Below are positions 25,689 to 32,738 of a stretch of 64,000 bases of DNA, in pieces; positions within the stretch are counted from its first letter, which is position 1; each line of letters begins with the position of its first letter. Origin of the DNA: Pseudobdellovibrionaceae bacterium (GTDB lineage Bacteria; Bdellovibrionota; FAC87; UBA2466; JACKAF01); the NCBI GenBank assembly GCA_020635235.1, contig JACKAF010000001.1, positions 310,001-374,000 of the forward strand, written 5' to 3'. The translations under genes and the position numbers were made by a program. The notes below the pieces were generated by a model. It made no database searches. It was not told where the DNA came from and saw nothing but the letters and a program-made list of their open reading frames with translations.

Positions 25689-26969
25689 GTGAGCTGGGAA
25701 AACCAAGATACCTTATTTTCGGATGCTGAGGGAACCCCCCTCGCACAGCGGATGCGGCCCAAAACCCTCTCGGATATTGTTGGGCAACGCCACTTCCTCA
25801 ATGATCATTTTAAAAACTTACTGCGCGGCGATCAGTGGAGCGGTCTTATCTTCTGGGGCCCTCCCGGAACCGGTAAAACGACATTAGCCAGTGTCATAGC
25901 CGAAACGACCAACCGCCGCTTTGTTTCCAGCTCGGCCGTCACGGCGGGGGTAAAAGAATTTCGCGAAATCCTCGAAAATTCCTCCAACCAACGCCGTATG
26001 GGCCAGCCCGCCTGGGTGCTGTTCATCGATGAAGTCCACCGCTTGAACAAGGCACAGCAGGACGTACTACTCCCGTATATTGAGAACGGTGGAATTCGGT
26101 TCATCGGCGCTACTACCGAAAACCCCTCATTTGAAATCAATAATGCGATTTGTTCCCGCTGTGTAGTGTTTAACTTGCAGCCCCTGAGCCAGGCGGAGCT
26201 GAGGGAGATTCTTGAACGCGCTGCAAAGGATTCGCCGAATGTAGCGCCAGAGGTTCTGGAAGCCATCGCTGCCGTATCAATAGGAGACGCGCGCCGGGCG
26301 CTTACTCTGTTCGAACACCTCGCGCTGGCGTTCGGGGATAATCCTATCGGCCTCGCAGAATTTGAGAAAGTTGCTCATTCCCAGTCTCTTTACTACGACA
26401 AGAAATCAGAATCTCACTACGATACGATCTCTGCCTTCATTAAAAGTGTCCGCGGTAGCGATCCAGACGCCGCGGTCTACTATCTAGCCCGCATGCTAAA
26501 GGGCGGAGAAGACCCTAAATTTATCGCTCGTAGATTGGTGATTCTGGCATCGGAGGACGTTGGGAACGCCAACCCCATGGCCTTAGTTTTGGCAACCAAC
26601 GCTTTTTATGCCGTACACGCCGTAGGTATGCCAGAGGCGAGGATCATCCTTTCACAGGCTACAACCTATCTTGCGTGTTGTGAGAAGAGTAACAAAAGCT
26701 ACGAGGCTATTGAGGCAGCTTATGGCGTGGTGGAAAAAACTGGCGCCCTGCAAGTACCGATGGCACTTCGAAACGCGGTAACAAAACAAATGAAAGATTG
26801 GGGTTACGGAAAGGACTACAAGTACGCACACAATAGCAGCAATGCTTGGGTGCCGATGGGATTTCTACCCGAAGAGCTCAAAGAGAAACGATTCTACAAG
26901 CCCAGTCCGCGGGGAACTGAAAAACGTTTTCAGGAATTTTTGAAGGAGCGAGGAAAGAGCGACTCTTAG
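25689..26969 (+). CDS. rarA: replication-associated recombination protein RarA (MgsA)
   Basis: RarA is a AAA+ ATPase related to clamp loaders that acts at stalled forks. The protein has LAQRMRPKTLSDIVGQRHFL near the start, Walker A GPPGTGKTT, Walker B LFIDEVHRL, sensor I GATTENPSFE and the C-terminal tetramerisation domain ending YKPSPRGTEKRFQEFL. I start it at the GTG reading VSWENQDTLFSDAEG, which gives 426 residues and matches family length; the promoter lies immediately upstream and no Shine-Dalgarno site is present, so the mRNA is probably leaderless. It is divergent from lptF. Confidence 0.95.
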   Translation: MSWENQDTLFSDAEGTPLAQRMRPKTLSDIVGQRHFLNDHFKNLLRGDQWSGLIFWGPPGTGKTTLASVIAETTNRRFVSSSAVTAGVKEFREILENSSNQRRMGQPAWVLFIDEVHRLNKAQQDVLLPYIENGGIRFIGATTENPSFEINNAICSRCVVFNLQPLSQAELREILERAAKDSPNVAPEVLEAIAAVSIGDARRALTLFEHLALAFGDNPIGLAEFEKVAHSQSLYYDKKSESHYDTISAFIKSVRGSDPDAAVYYLARMLKGGEDPKFIARRLVILASEDVGNANPMALVLATNAFYAVHAVGMPEARIILSQATTYLACCEKSNKSYEAIEAAYGVVEKTGALQVPMALRNAVTKQMKDWGYGKDYKYAHNSSNAWVPMGFLPEELKEKRFYKPSPRGTEKRFQEFLKERGKSDS

Positions 26970-26978
26970 GCGGCAACT

Positions 26979-27578
26979 CTACAGCATGAAGCGCACACCA
27001 GCGCTCGCATAGATATTAAAGAGCGGCTGCGGTTTGTCGAAATCTGTACCATACGCGAAGCCTTCCAATTCTATGGCGAGCCTTTTCGCAATCTGCCACC
27101 GAACGCCAAGACCAAGATTCCCCGATACCCCTTTTTGCTCCGCTTCGGAAAAAGGTGTAGCAACGCTGCTACCCGCGGGGGTGAAGTCGTAGGTTTGTTT
27201 GGTGATCACGTAGCCGGCCCCTAAATAAATGAACGGCTTGAATCGGCTATTCTTTCCGGTTAGTTCCAGATCTACACCAAGACTATAAATTTCTGTTTCA
27301 GTAAGAATGTCGGTCAACGTTCCCACGGTCCCACCACTGGTGATATCTAGCTTGTTCTGCAGGGAACTAATATTTGTATATCGAGCCTCGATACGAATTT
27401 GCTCCGAGACCTTGAAGGCAAGCCCTCCGATGGCCGACACGCTGACTTTCCACTTATCGGTATCGATCGAGTTGCGCGAGATGGAGCCTCTCGCAAAGAT
27501 GTCGGCGGCGCCAGCTGTGAGCGGAACCCACAGCCAGCAGGCCAACAAGATTGCGCCGATTACGCTTTTGTATTTCAT
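26979..27578 (-). CDS. outer-membrane beta-barrel protein (OmpW/OmpA-barrel type)
   Basis: The 199-residue product has a signal peptide (cleavage near TAGAA) and eight or so amphipathic strands, including EQIRIEARYTNIS, YSLGVDLELTG, FKPFIYLGAGYVI and the closing NIYASAGVRFML. The pattern YLGAGY and the final aromatic-rich strand fit small eight-stranded barrels. The start ATG has AGGAG four bases upstream, and that AGGAG overlaps the stop codon of the RRM gene (TAGGAG). The two genes are therefore closely coupled. The exact family is not certain. Confidence 0.75.
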   Translation of the reverse strand: MKYKSVIGAILLACWLWVPLTAGAADIFARGSISRNSIDTDKWKVSVSAIGGLAFKVSEQIRIEARYTNISSLQNKLDITSGGTVGTLTDILTETEIYSLGVDLELTGKNSRFKPFIYLGAGYVITKQTYDFTPAGSSVATPFSEAEQKGVSGNLGLGVRWQIAKRLAIELEGFAYGTDFDKPQPLFNIYASAGVRFML

Positions 27579-27585
27579 AGTTCTC

Positions 27586-27888
27586 CTACCGCCCCCGGCG
27601 AAAACCACCTCGGCCGCCGCCTCCACCGCCACCACCTCGACTGCTGCGCTCACGTGCATGGTCCACCGTCAACGGGCGGCCCTTAAGATCTTGGCCAGTC
27701 ATGGTGCTGATCGCTTGCTCCGCTTCCTCGTCGTCCGTCATTTCTACAAACGCAAATCCCTTAGAACGTCCGCTATCCCGATCCTTGATGATTTGAACTC
27801 CAGAAACCTGACCGCAACGAGTAAACGCCTGAGTGAGTTCGTCTTCGGTCACTTCATAGCTGAGATTTCCGACGTAGAGTTTCTTCAT
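27586..27888 (-). CDS. RRM-type RNA-binding protein
   Basis: The 100-residue protein is one RNA recognition motif: RNP2 LYVGNL at the N-terminus and RNP1 KGFAFVEM near residue 45, followed by a glycine- and arginine-rich tail (RSSRGGGGGGGGRGG). It resembles bacterial and cyanobacterial Rbp proteins that are often induced by cold. The start MKKLYVGNL has AGGAG six bases upstream; the longer frame is not supported. A 215-base region separates it from the divergent next gene, with a TATACT hexamer near 28017-28030 on this strand but no clear -35. The barrel gene follows after seven bases. Confidence 0.92.
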   Translation of the reverse strand: MKKLYVGNLSYEVTEDELTQAFTRCGQVSGVQIIKDRDSGRSKGFAFVEMTDDEEAEQAISTMTGQDLKGRPLTVDHARERSSRGGGGGGGGRGGFRRGR

Positions 27889-28067
27889 ACATTTCTCCTG
27901 TGACAGCGTATTCAACTGCTGATTGATTGTTCGATTAGGATTTGAATGAAAGGGGTGATAAAGGTGCTTAGAGAGACCCGGCGAGGGCCGGTCACGGAAA
28001 GCTGACCATTAGCCACTTCTTAGTATAAGTATCCCACGCCCCGGGCCGAGGGATCAAGACGCACGTC

Positions 28068-28096
28068 TTTACATCGCCCCGCTGCGCGGGTATATA
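28068..28096 (+). promoter_or_regulatory. promoter of the 100-residue gene
   Basis: TTTACA (28068-28073), 17 bases, TATATA (28091-28096), then eight bases and an ATG. The spacer contains the inverted repeat CCCGC-TGC-GCGGG, a possible operator lying between the two promoter elements. Confidence 0.6.
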
Positions 28097-28104
28097 AATC
28101 TGCT

Positions 28105-28407
28105 ATGTCGATGCGATACATCATTCGAAGAGAGAAACCTTCCGATCTCGAAGAAATTCGAAGGGTTGTGACGGACCTTGACGCGCAGCTAGGTGACGCA
28201 GGTCAGGACTACCGACGAGAGGTTTACCATACCATCGGCCCGATGCGTCGAGTGGTATTCGGCTTTTCCACCGAAAAGAGTGATTCCGGTTTCGATTGGC
28301 GATGCCACAACGTTGAGATCGTCGCAGAGACGGAGGAAGACTTCCGTGCTCTGGCGACTGAATTCGGCGCGAAGGATCTATCCTTTTTGACAGCCCAACC
28401 CTACTAG
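28105..28407 (+). CDS. conserved-looking protein of unknown function
   Basis: This 100-residue soluble protein starts MSMRYIIRREKPSDLEEIRR and ends AQPY. It has a high content of charged residues, two likely helices (near 12-27 and 75-90) and two or three strands. I do not recognise it; the size and pattern would suit a small alpha/beta fold. A near-consensus promoter ends eight bases before the first ATG, so translation may begin on a leaderless message there or at the second ATG six bases on. Its stop overlaps the stop of the convergent cyclophilin gene by four bases. Confidence 0.65.
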   Translation: MSMRYIIRREKPSDLEEIRRVVTDLDAQLGDAGQDYRREVYHTIGPMRRVVFGFSTEKSDSGFDWRCHNVEIVAETEEDFRALATEFGAKDLSFLTAQPY

Positions 28408-28973
28408 CGCAGTTTCACGCTTACCATTTTGTCGCCCGGCCGAATAGCACGGACAGCCTCCATCCCGCTGACGACGTGGCCGAACACGGTGTACGAGCCG
28501 TCCAAATGGGGAAAAGTTCCCAAACAAATGTAGAATTGGCTATCCGCAGAATTTGGATCGTGCCCGGCTCGCGCCATCGCGACCGTGCCTTCGACATGCT
28601 TGTGGGCGTTAAACTCCGCAGGCAGTTTTTTGCCGGAACCACCCGTCCCGTTGCCGCGCGGATCGCCCCCCTGAACTACAAAGCCGGGTTCCACACGGTG
28701 AAAGCTAAGGCCGTTGTAAAAACCTTGGCTCACCAATTCCTTGATGCGCTCGACCGTCTTCGGAGCTTCTTCGGGATAAAACCCAATCTCAATACTTCCG
28801 TGTTCCGTTTCGATAACCATTCCACTGGCCTCCTTGTGGGTCGCCTCTACCAAAGCCTCAATCTGCTCACTCGGACGAGTGCCGGGCCACAGCATATACG
28901 CCGTCGCCCCTGCCAAAAGAGCAATTCCAAGCAGCGAGCCCCAAAATAAAAGTTTTGAATTTTTAGCTTTCAT
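28404..28973 (-). CDS. membrane-anchored cyclophilin-type peptidyl-prolyl isomerase
   Basis: Cyclophilins isomerise proline peptide bonds. This 189-residue protein starts with one hydrophobic helix (LLFWGSLLGIALLAGATAYML), which should anchor it in the inner membrane with the enzyme in the periplasm. The domain itself contains FHRVEPGFVVQGGDPRGNG, a short form of the active site with FHR, then SQFYICLG and YTVFGHVVSGMEAV. Some residues of eukaryotic-type cyclophilins are missing, as in bacterial PpiA/PpiB. It stands alone between unrelated neighbours. Confidence 0.92.
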   Translation of the reverse strand: MKAKNSKLLFWGSLLGIALLAGATAYMLWPGTRPSEQIEALVEATHKEASGMVIETEHGSIEIGFYPEEAPKTVERIKELVSQGFYNGLSFHRVEPGFVVQGGDPRGNGTGGSGKKLPAEFNAHKHVEGTVAMARAGHDPNSADSQFYICLGTFPHLDGSYTVFGHVVSGMEAVRAIRPGDKMVSVKLR

Positions 28974-29021
28974 CCGCGAATCCTAGTTTTACCCTACTCA
29001 ACCAAATTTCTAAAGAGTCCG

Positions 29022-30041
29022 CTACAAAAAGCGCTTGGTGGAAAATGTACTCAAAAGTGAAAAGTCATTTTCTTCCAGCAAAGCTCCCACCAATAGGCGA
29101 GCGGCCTCGAACAAAAAATTTTGTGAACGTCCCGAAAAACCACAGACCACATACGTACTAGGAAGATCGGGAAGAGAACCGACAATCGGTAAACCATCAC
29201 AAGAGATGGCCTCCACACTGGAAAACACGGCACTCTCGTTCTCGCTTTCAATCCAACCCAGACCGGAGAAAAGACTTTTGACGCCGGCTCGGGTTCTTTC
29301 ATCAGGTTCTGTTACCAGGCCCACCCCGTGGTCCATGTAGAGGTTCCTAAAGCTTCCAAGCTCCAATTGCGATCCGCGGTTTACCGCGAAGTCGACACCA
29401 TCGTTAAACAAGGCAAGCGCAAAATCCAAGGCGGTTGTTTTTTTGAACAAGAAGGACCATAGCGTCGCAGGTACAAGCTTGTCTTTCATGTAAGTAAAGT
29501 TTTGATAGCAAAGCCATTCTTCAGCGCAGACGACCGCCGTCGCTTCAATTTTTTGAGGAGCCGATCTTTCTATAAACTCTATTGACTGACCAAGTTTGGC
29601 GGACGGGAGTACCTGAATCTTTGAAAAGCTGCGAAATTGACAGGAGTTTTCTTTTAGGTTTTTCCTCAGCGCCGCGCAAAGCTCTGGATAGTCGAGATCC
29701 ATTGCACGAAGACCCTCATAATCGGTCCAGCGTAGATCCCCCTCCCGTAAATTCACGCCGAGAGATGCGGCTCGCCGCTCGGCTTCCGCGTAGTTCGTTT
29801 CCGAAAAGTCCCAAAGCGTCTCCGTGAGCTGGTTCCCATAGGTGAGGCTTGCCCGGTTACGGCTCTCGCCGTTTCCTAAGTAAACGGGCAGAGTTCTTTG
29901 CGGCAGCGCAGTCTCAGGGGAGAGTACCACGACTGAAATCCCCTTTTCCGCAAACGCATAAGCCAAAAGAAGGCTACGCCAAGAGTCTCCAAGTACCACT
30001 AGGCTTTCAGAGTTGGGCGTCGGCCGGGACCGTGATAACAA
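29022..30041 (-). CDS. FAD-dependent oxidoreductase of the DAO type, degenerate nucleotide motif
   Basis: The 339-residue protein has a DAO-like C-terminus (CDGLPIVGSLPDLPSTYVV then GFSGRSQNFLFEAARLLVG) and an N-terminal Rossmann strand-turn-helix (VVLGDSWRSLLLAYAFAEKG). The usual GxGxxG is reduced to a single glycine (GDSWRS), so FAD binding is uncertain. The family includes glycine oxidase and D-amino-acid dehydrogenases. The TTG start has AGGAGG about nine bases upstream inside the Rieske gene, giving a 35-base overlap; a GTG at 29999 is the alternative. It is the last gene of a five-gene redox and phosphatase operon. Substrate unknown. Confidence 0.7.
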   Translation of the reverse strand: MLSRSRPTPNSESLVVLGDSWRSLLLAYAFAEKGISVVVLSPETALPQRTLPVYLGNGESRNRASLTYGNQLTETLWDFSETNYAEAERRAASLGVNLREGDLRWTDYEGLRAMDLDYPELCAALRKNLKENSCQFRSFSKIQVLPSAKLGQSIEFIERSAPQKIEATAVVCAEEWLCYQNFTYMKDKLVPATLWSFLFKKTTALDFALALFNDGVDFAVNRGSQLELGSFRNLYMDHGVGLVTEPDERTRAGVKSLFSGLGWIESENESAVFSSVEAISCDGLPIVGSLPDLPSTYVVCGFSGRSQNFLFEAARLLVGALLEENDFSLLSTFSTKRFL

Positions 30042-30369
30042 TCTCGTCTTCCTCCTCTTCCAAACTCAACTTGAGCAAGGAAGCCCCCTGGCAAGGTCCC
30101 CCAACGCAAAGGCCTGAATCGATCTCATAGATCGCGCCGTGCATATGGCACTGCAAGAACTTTTTGTCATGAGTAAAGAATTCGTTGTCGTTTAGATCCA
30201 AAGTGACGGGCAAATGCTGGCAACGATTCAAGTAGGCGAAGTAGTCGCCGCCTCTAGAAACAGCAAAGCCGCGCACAATGCGCCCTTTGAATTTCACCTG
30301 AAAACTCTGCGTGGAAAGCTCAGAGAAAAGTTTTTTGGGAAGCACAACAATTTGATTGCTTGTCGACAC
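30007..30369 (-). CDS. Rieske [2Fe-2S] ferredoxin-like protein
   Basis: The 120-residue soluble protein has both halves of the Rieske cluster motif: CQH near residue 50 and CHMHG near 79, giving the two-cysteine, two-histidine ligand set. The C-terminal EEEEDEIVITVPADAQL closes the beta fold. It resembles stand-alone ferredoxin subunits such as those serving dioxygenases or nitrite reductases. The start is GTG without a clear ribosome site, 12 bases after the DUF2203 gene. It probably passes electrons to or from the downstream oxidoreductase; that pairing is inferred from the overlap. Confidence 0.88.
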   Translation of the reverse strand: MSTSNQIVVLPKKLFSELSTQSFQVKFKGRIVRGFAVSRGGDYFAYLNRCQHLPVTLDLNDNEFFTHDKKFLQCHMHGAIYEIDSGLCVGGPCQGASLLKLSLEEEEDEIVITVPADAQL

Positions 30370-30381
30370 GTAAAAAGGAAT

Positions 30382-30738
30382 CTAGTGAATCTCAACCCGC
30401 CCGCGGTAGCCCTCGTCATATCCATGAAAGTGGTTGATTCCACTTTCTGGAAACCGCCAACAATAAAAACCTTGGCCAGAATCAAAATCCACGAGCCACA
30501 TCCCCTTAGCTTCGCAGCCGAGCTTCGTAATCTTTTGATGCCAAGACTTAAAAACCCGGTAGACCGCTTCCTCTAGATCTTTTTTCCGGGAAGGATCGTC
30601 GACCGCATTTATCTGAGTTCCCAAACAGCGCACTTCATCATGTGCCTTGCGAGTAATCCGTCGAATGACCGGCAGGATCTGCCGCGCATCATTCAGCGTA
30701 AAAAACCGCTTTTGATGAATGGCAATGACTTCTCCCAT
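30382..30738 (-). CDS. DUF2203 family protein
   Basis: The 118-residue protein matches the DUF2203 plan: a FTLNDARQILPVIRRITRKA helix at the N-terminus, a second helix, and the C-terminal signature VDFDSGQGFYCWRF followed by HFHGYDEGYRGR. In the family the segment reads similarly with VDFP, CW and a WH..D.G.. element. The biochemical role is unknown; conserved Cys, Trp and His could bind a metal. GAGG lies seven bases before the ATG, two bases after the PP2C stop, so translation is coupled. Confidence 0.75.
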   Translation of the reverse strand: MGEVIAIHQKRFFTLNDARQILPVIRRITRKAHDEVRCLGTQINAVDDPSRKKDLEEAVYRVFKSWHQKITKLGCEAKGMWLVDFDSGQGFYCWRFPESGINHFHGYDEGYRGRVEIH

Positions 30739-30740
30739 CC

Positions 30741-31415
30741 TTATGCCTCTGCTTCGATTTCCACGTAGACCACCGAAACGTTATCAGAATACTCGCGCAA
30801 GGAAGCCTCTTCACAAAGCGATTCGAGTAGGTCGGCGGGCCTATCACGTAGTGTGTAGGCTAGTTCTACGATTCTCTGCTCGTCGATCTGCCGATAAAGG
30901 CCGTCCGAACAGAGGATTAATCTATCCCCCGGCTGGATTTTCACCACGTCCTCCATAATTTGGAGGGGGTGTTCATTCGCCGGGATACCCAGATAGGATC
31001 CTAGTACCGTGGCCTGGACGCTCTCGTCAAAAAATTCGTGATCCTCGGTCGCCAGCTCCAAACGCCGGTCACGCAACAGGTAACAGCGGGAATCTCCCAC
31101 GTGACAGATGTGCACCGAATCGCCCAACAACTGGACCGCGGTCAGAGTCGTTCCCATTACCGGTGCCCCATGTTGTGACATGGCTTCGTTGTAGATCTTT
31201 TCCTGAGCCGCCACGACCGCAGGCTTCAGATCGGCGGGGGACTGCACCATTTGATTAATAGTATCCACCGCCATTTTGGACGCCACGTCGCCGCCGACTC
31301 CGCCGCCTACACCGTCGGCAACGGCGAACAGTCCGCGATCATTGTTCACCAGAATGGAATCCTGATTCATTTCCCGAGAGCCGATGACACTTTTGGAAAA
31401 GCCTCGATACACCAC
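30741..31415 (-). CDS. PP2C-type serine/threonine phosphatase
   Basis: The 224-residue protein removes phosphate from Ser/Thr residues with two metal ions. The metal-binding aspartates lie in REMNQDS, FAVADGVGGG, LCSDGL and DNVSVV, with VGDSRCYLLR in the centre, so all PP2C motifs are present. I start it at the first of two GTG codons, eight bases after AGGAG; the longer frame runs into the ferredoxin gene. No matching kinase is in the window. It sits between a ferredoxin and DUF2203, an unusual place for this enzyme. Confidence 0.9.
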   Translation of the reverse strand: MVYRGFSKSVIGSREMNQDSILVNNDRGLFAVADGVGGGVGGDVASKMAVDTINQMVQSPADLKPAVVAAQEKIYNEAMSQHGAPVMGTTLTAVQLLGDSVHICHVGDSRCYLLRDRRLELATEDHEFFDESVQATVLGSYLGIPANEHPLQIMEDVVKIQPGDRLILCSDGLYRQIDEQRIVELAYTLRDRPADLLESLCEEASLREYSDNVSVVYVEIEAEA

Positions 31416-31432
31416 GTTGTACGCTCCTGCAG

Positions 31433-31690
31433 CTATTGAAGTTTTATTTCGAGGTCGTTGAAGCACTGTATTTGGCACGAACGCCGTTCCCAAAGTTGGG
31501 ATTCCTCAGCGACGAGCACTTTGCAACTTCCGCACAGACCCAGACCTTTACAGTTTAGTTGCCTAAAGCGTCCCTGGTAAGGAGAAAAACCCGCCTCCAT
31601 CAGCGCGGAGCGTAGGTTGGACCCCTTACGCACCCTGAGCGCCTTCTGATTCGAAGGCCCCAGCCAAATTTTCACTGTGACTTCAGCCAC
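31433..31690 (-). CDS. small [2Fe-2S] ferredoxin
   Basis: The 85-residue protein has the plant-type ferredoxin ligand set: CKGLGLCGSC (three cysteines, C-x5-C-x2-C) near residues 46-55 and the fourth cysteine in SCQIQC near 72-75. The N-terminal VTVKIWLGPSNQKALRV is the usual beta-grasp start. It is the first gene of the operon that continues with PP2C, DUF2203, Rieske and oxidoreductase. The start is GTG with GGGAG six bases upstream. Confidence 0.85.
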   Translation of the reverse strand: MAEVTVKIWLGPSNQKALRVRKGSNLRSALMEAGFSPYQGRFRQLNCKGLGLCGSCKVLVAEESQLWERRSCQIQCFNDLEIKLQ

Positions 31691-31784
31691 CGGCTGCTCC
31701 CTTGGCTGTCACGCCGCTGACAGCCCTGTTTAGTCCCCAGTATTCCAACACTTGGGTCGGGGGTGACTGTATACAAAGTGTGTA

Positions 31785-31813
31785 TTGATTGCCATTATTC
31801 ACCGCGTTATAAT
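31785..31813 (+). promoter_or_regulatory. near-consensus promoter of the ncRNA candidate
   Basis: TTGATT (31785-31790), 17 bases, TATAAT (31808-31813), the best -10 in this intergenic region. It reads away from the ferredoxin operon and into a region without an open reading frame on the plus strand. Confidence 0.65.
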
Positions 31814-31819
31814 TTATAA

Positions 31820-32014
31820 AGACGCCACCACTTATAGATTTCTAGTGTTATCAAGTACTTAGTTGAGTTCCTGTTCTTCTGCACAGGGGGCGGCAGAGAG
31901 GTAAGGTTCCCCTAGCTTTGCCTCAAAAAATCGGACAAACCCCCGAAACCGGAATCCTGGATTGGGCTTACCCCTCGCCTGGTCCAATTGTCCAATTCTG
32001 CCGCCCTTTTTTTT
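31820..32014 (+). ncRNA. structured small RNA candidate with intrinsic terminator
   Basis: From the predicted start near 31820 to an eight-base T-run at 32007-32014 is about 195 bases with no coding frame. GGGCGGCAGA (31888-31897) pairs perfectly with TCTGCCGCCC (31997-32006) just before the T-run, a long-range closing stem. Inside are a nine-pair hairpin (31898-31924, GAGG/CCTC end, two or three G-U pairs), a TCGG/CCGA hairpin and an ATTGG/CCAAT pairing. Size and a closed rod-like shape would suit a 6S-type RNA, but I cannot confirm any family. The rest of the 388-base gap up to tsaB holds only this element. Confidence 0.5.
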
Positions 32015-32078
32015 CTTCGCCCGTTCGCGGGCCCGCACCGTTCCAATCACAGCCTAAACGTGCTAATTCTCCGCCACG

Positions 32079-32738
32079 ATGGATAAAAAGGAAATTTGGC
32101 TTAGCTTGGATCTGTCCACCCCAAAGGGTGGGCTTGCTATTCATAGCGCTGGACCGGACGGACTCAGCAGATTGGGAGCGACAGACCTGGAGGGCCCCCA
32201 CCGCCAGTCAGAACTTCTGTTGCCCGCGATCGACAAACTGCTCGGTTCGCAGAGCTTAAGCACCCTTTCGATCTCCCGGCTGATAGTGGGCGCGGGACCG
32301 GGTTCTTTCACCGGCCTTCGAATCGGGTTTGCTTTCGCCAAAGGCTTTGCCGCCGCAATTCAGATCCCCGTGGAAACCATTCGAGGTTCAGAAGCCCGCG
32401 CTCGTGCGTACCTCAGAAAGAATGGCACGACGGAAGTTACCGTTCTTACGACGCTCACACCTCGTAGCCTTTTCTGGGAGCGTTTTGAATCTGGAACGCT
32501 AAGAATATTGGGCCAGGGCACGGTACACCCGAATGATTTTGTCATGCCTTCTGACGCGATTATCACAGACGAACGCATCGATGCCGCGAAGGGCATTCAG
32601 CTTCCCTGCTCTGCAACTTTACTTGCCGAGGGAGTGTTTGAAAGAGACACTTTGCAGGACTCACAAACTAAGGAAGCATTGATACGGCTCGCACCCGATT
32701 ACAACGGTGGCGAGCATTTTGAACCGGGCAAGCGCTAA
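32079..32738 (+). CDS. tsaB: tRNA threonylcarbamoyladenosine biosynthesis protein TsaB
   Basis: TsaB is the non-catalytic partner of TsaD in making t6A at position 37 of tRNAs. The 219-residue protein has the ASKHA-type start LSLDLSTPKGGLAI and the hallmark GAGPGSFTGLRIG near residue 72, with a shorter C-terminal half than TsaD and no metal-binding HxxxH. A weak promoter-like pair (TTCCAA at 32041, TAATTC at 32064) ends nine bases before the ATG and there is no Shine-Dalgarno site. The stop codon directly abuts the cls start codon. Confidence 0.92.
   Translation: MDKKEIWLSLDLSTPKGGLAIHSAGPDGLSRLGATDLEGPHRQSELLLPAIDKLLGSQSLSTLSISRLIVGAGPGSFTGLRIGFAFAKGFAAAIQIPVETIRGSEARARAYLRKNGTTEVTVLTTLTPRSLFWERFESGTLRILGQGTVHPNDFVMPSDAIITDERIDAAKGIQLPCSATLLAEGVFERDTLQDSQTKEALIRLAPDYNGGEHFEPGKR

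Noticed and set aside
31859..32050. 63-residue reading frame on the minus strand
   Set aside because: It lies over the ncRNA stem and terminator, has no ribosome site and an unnatural composition.
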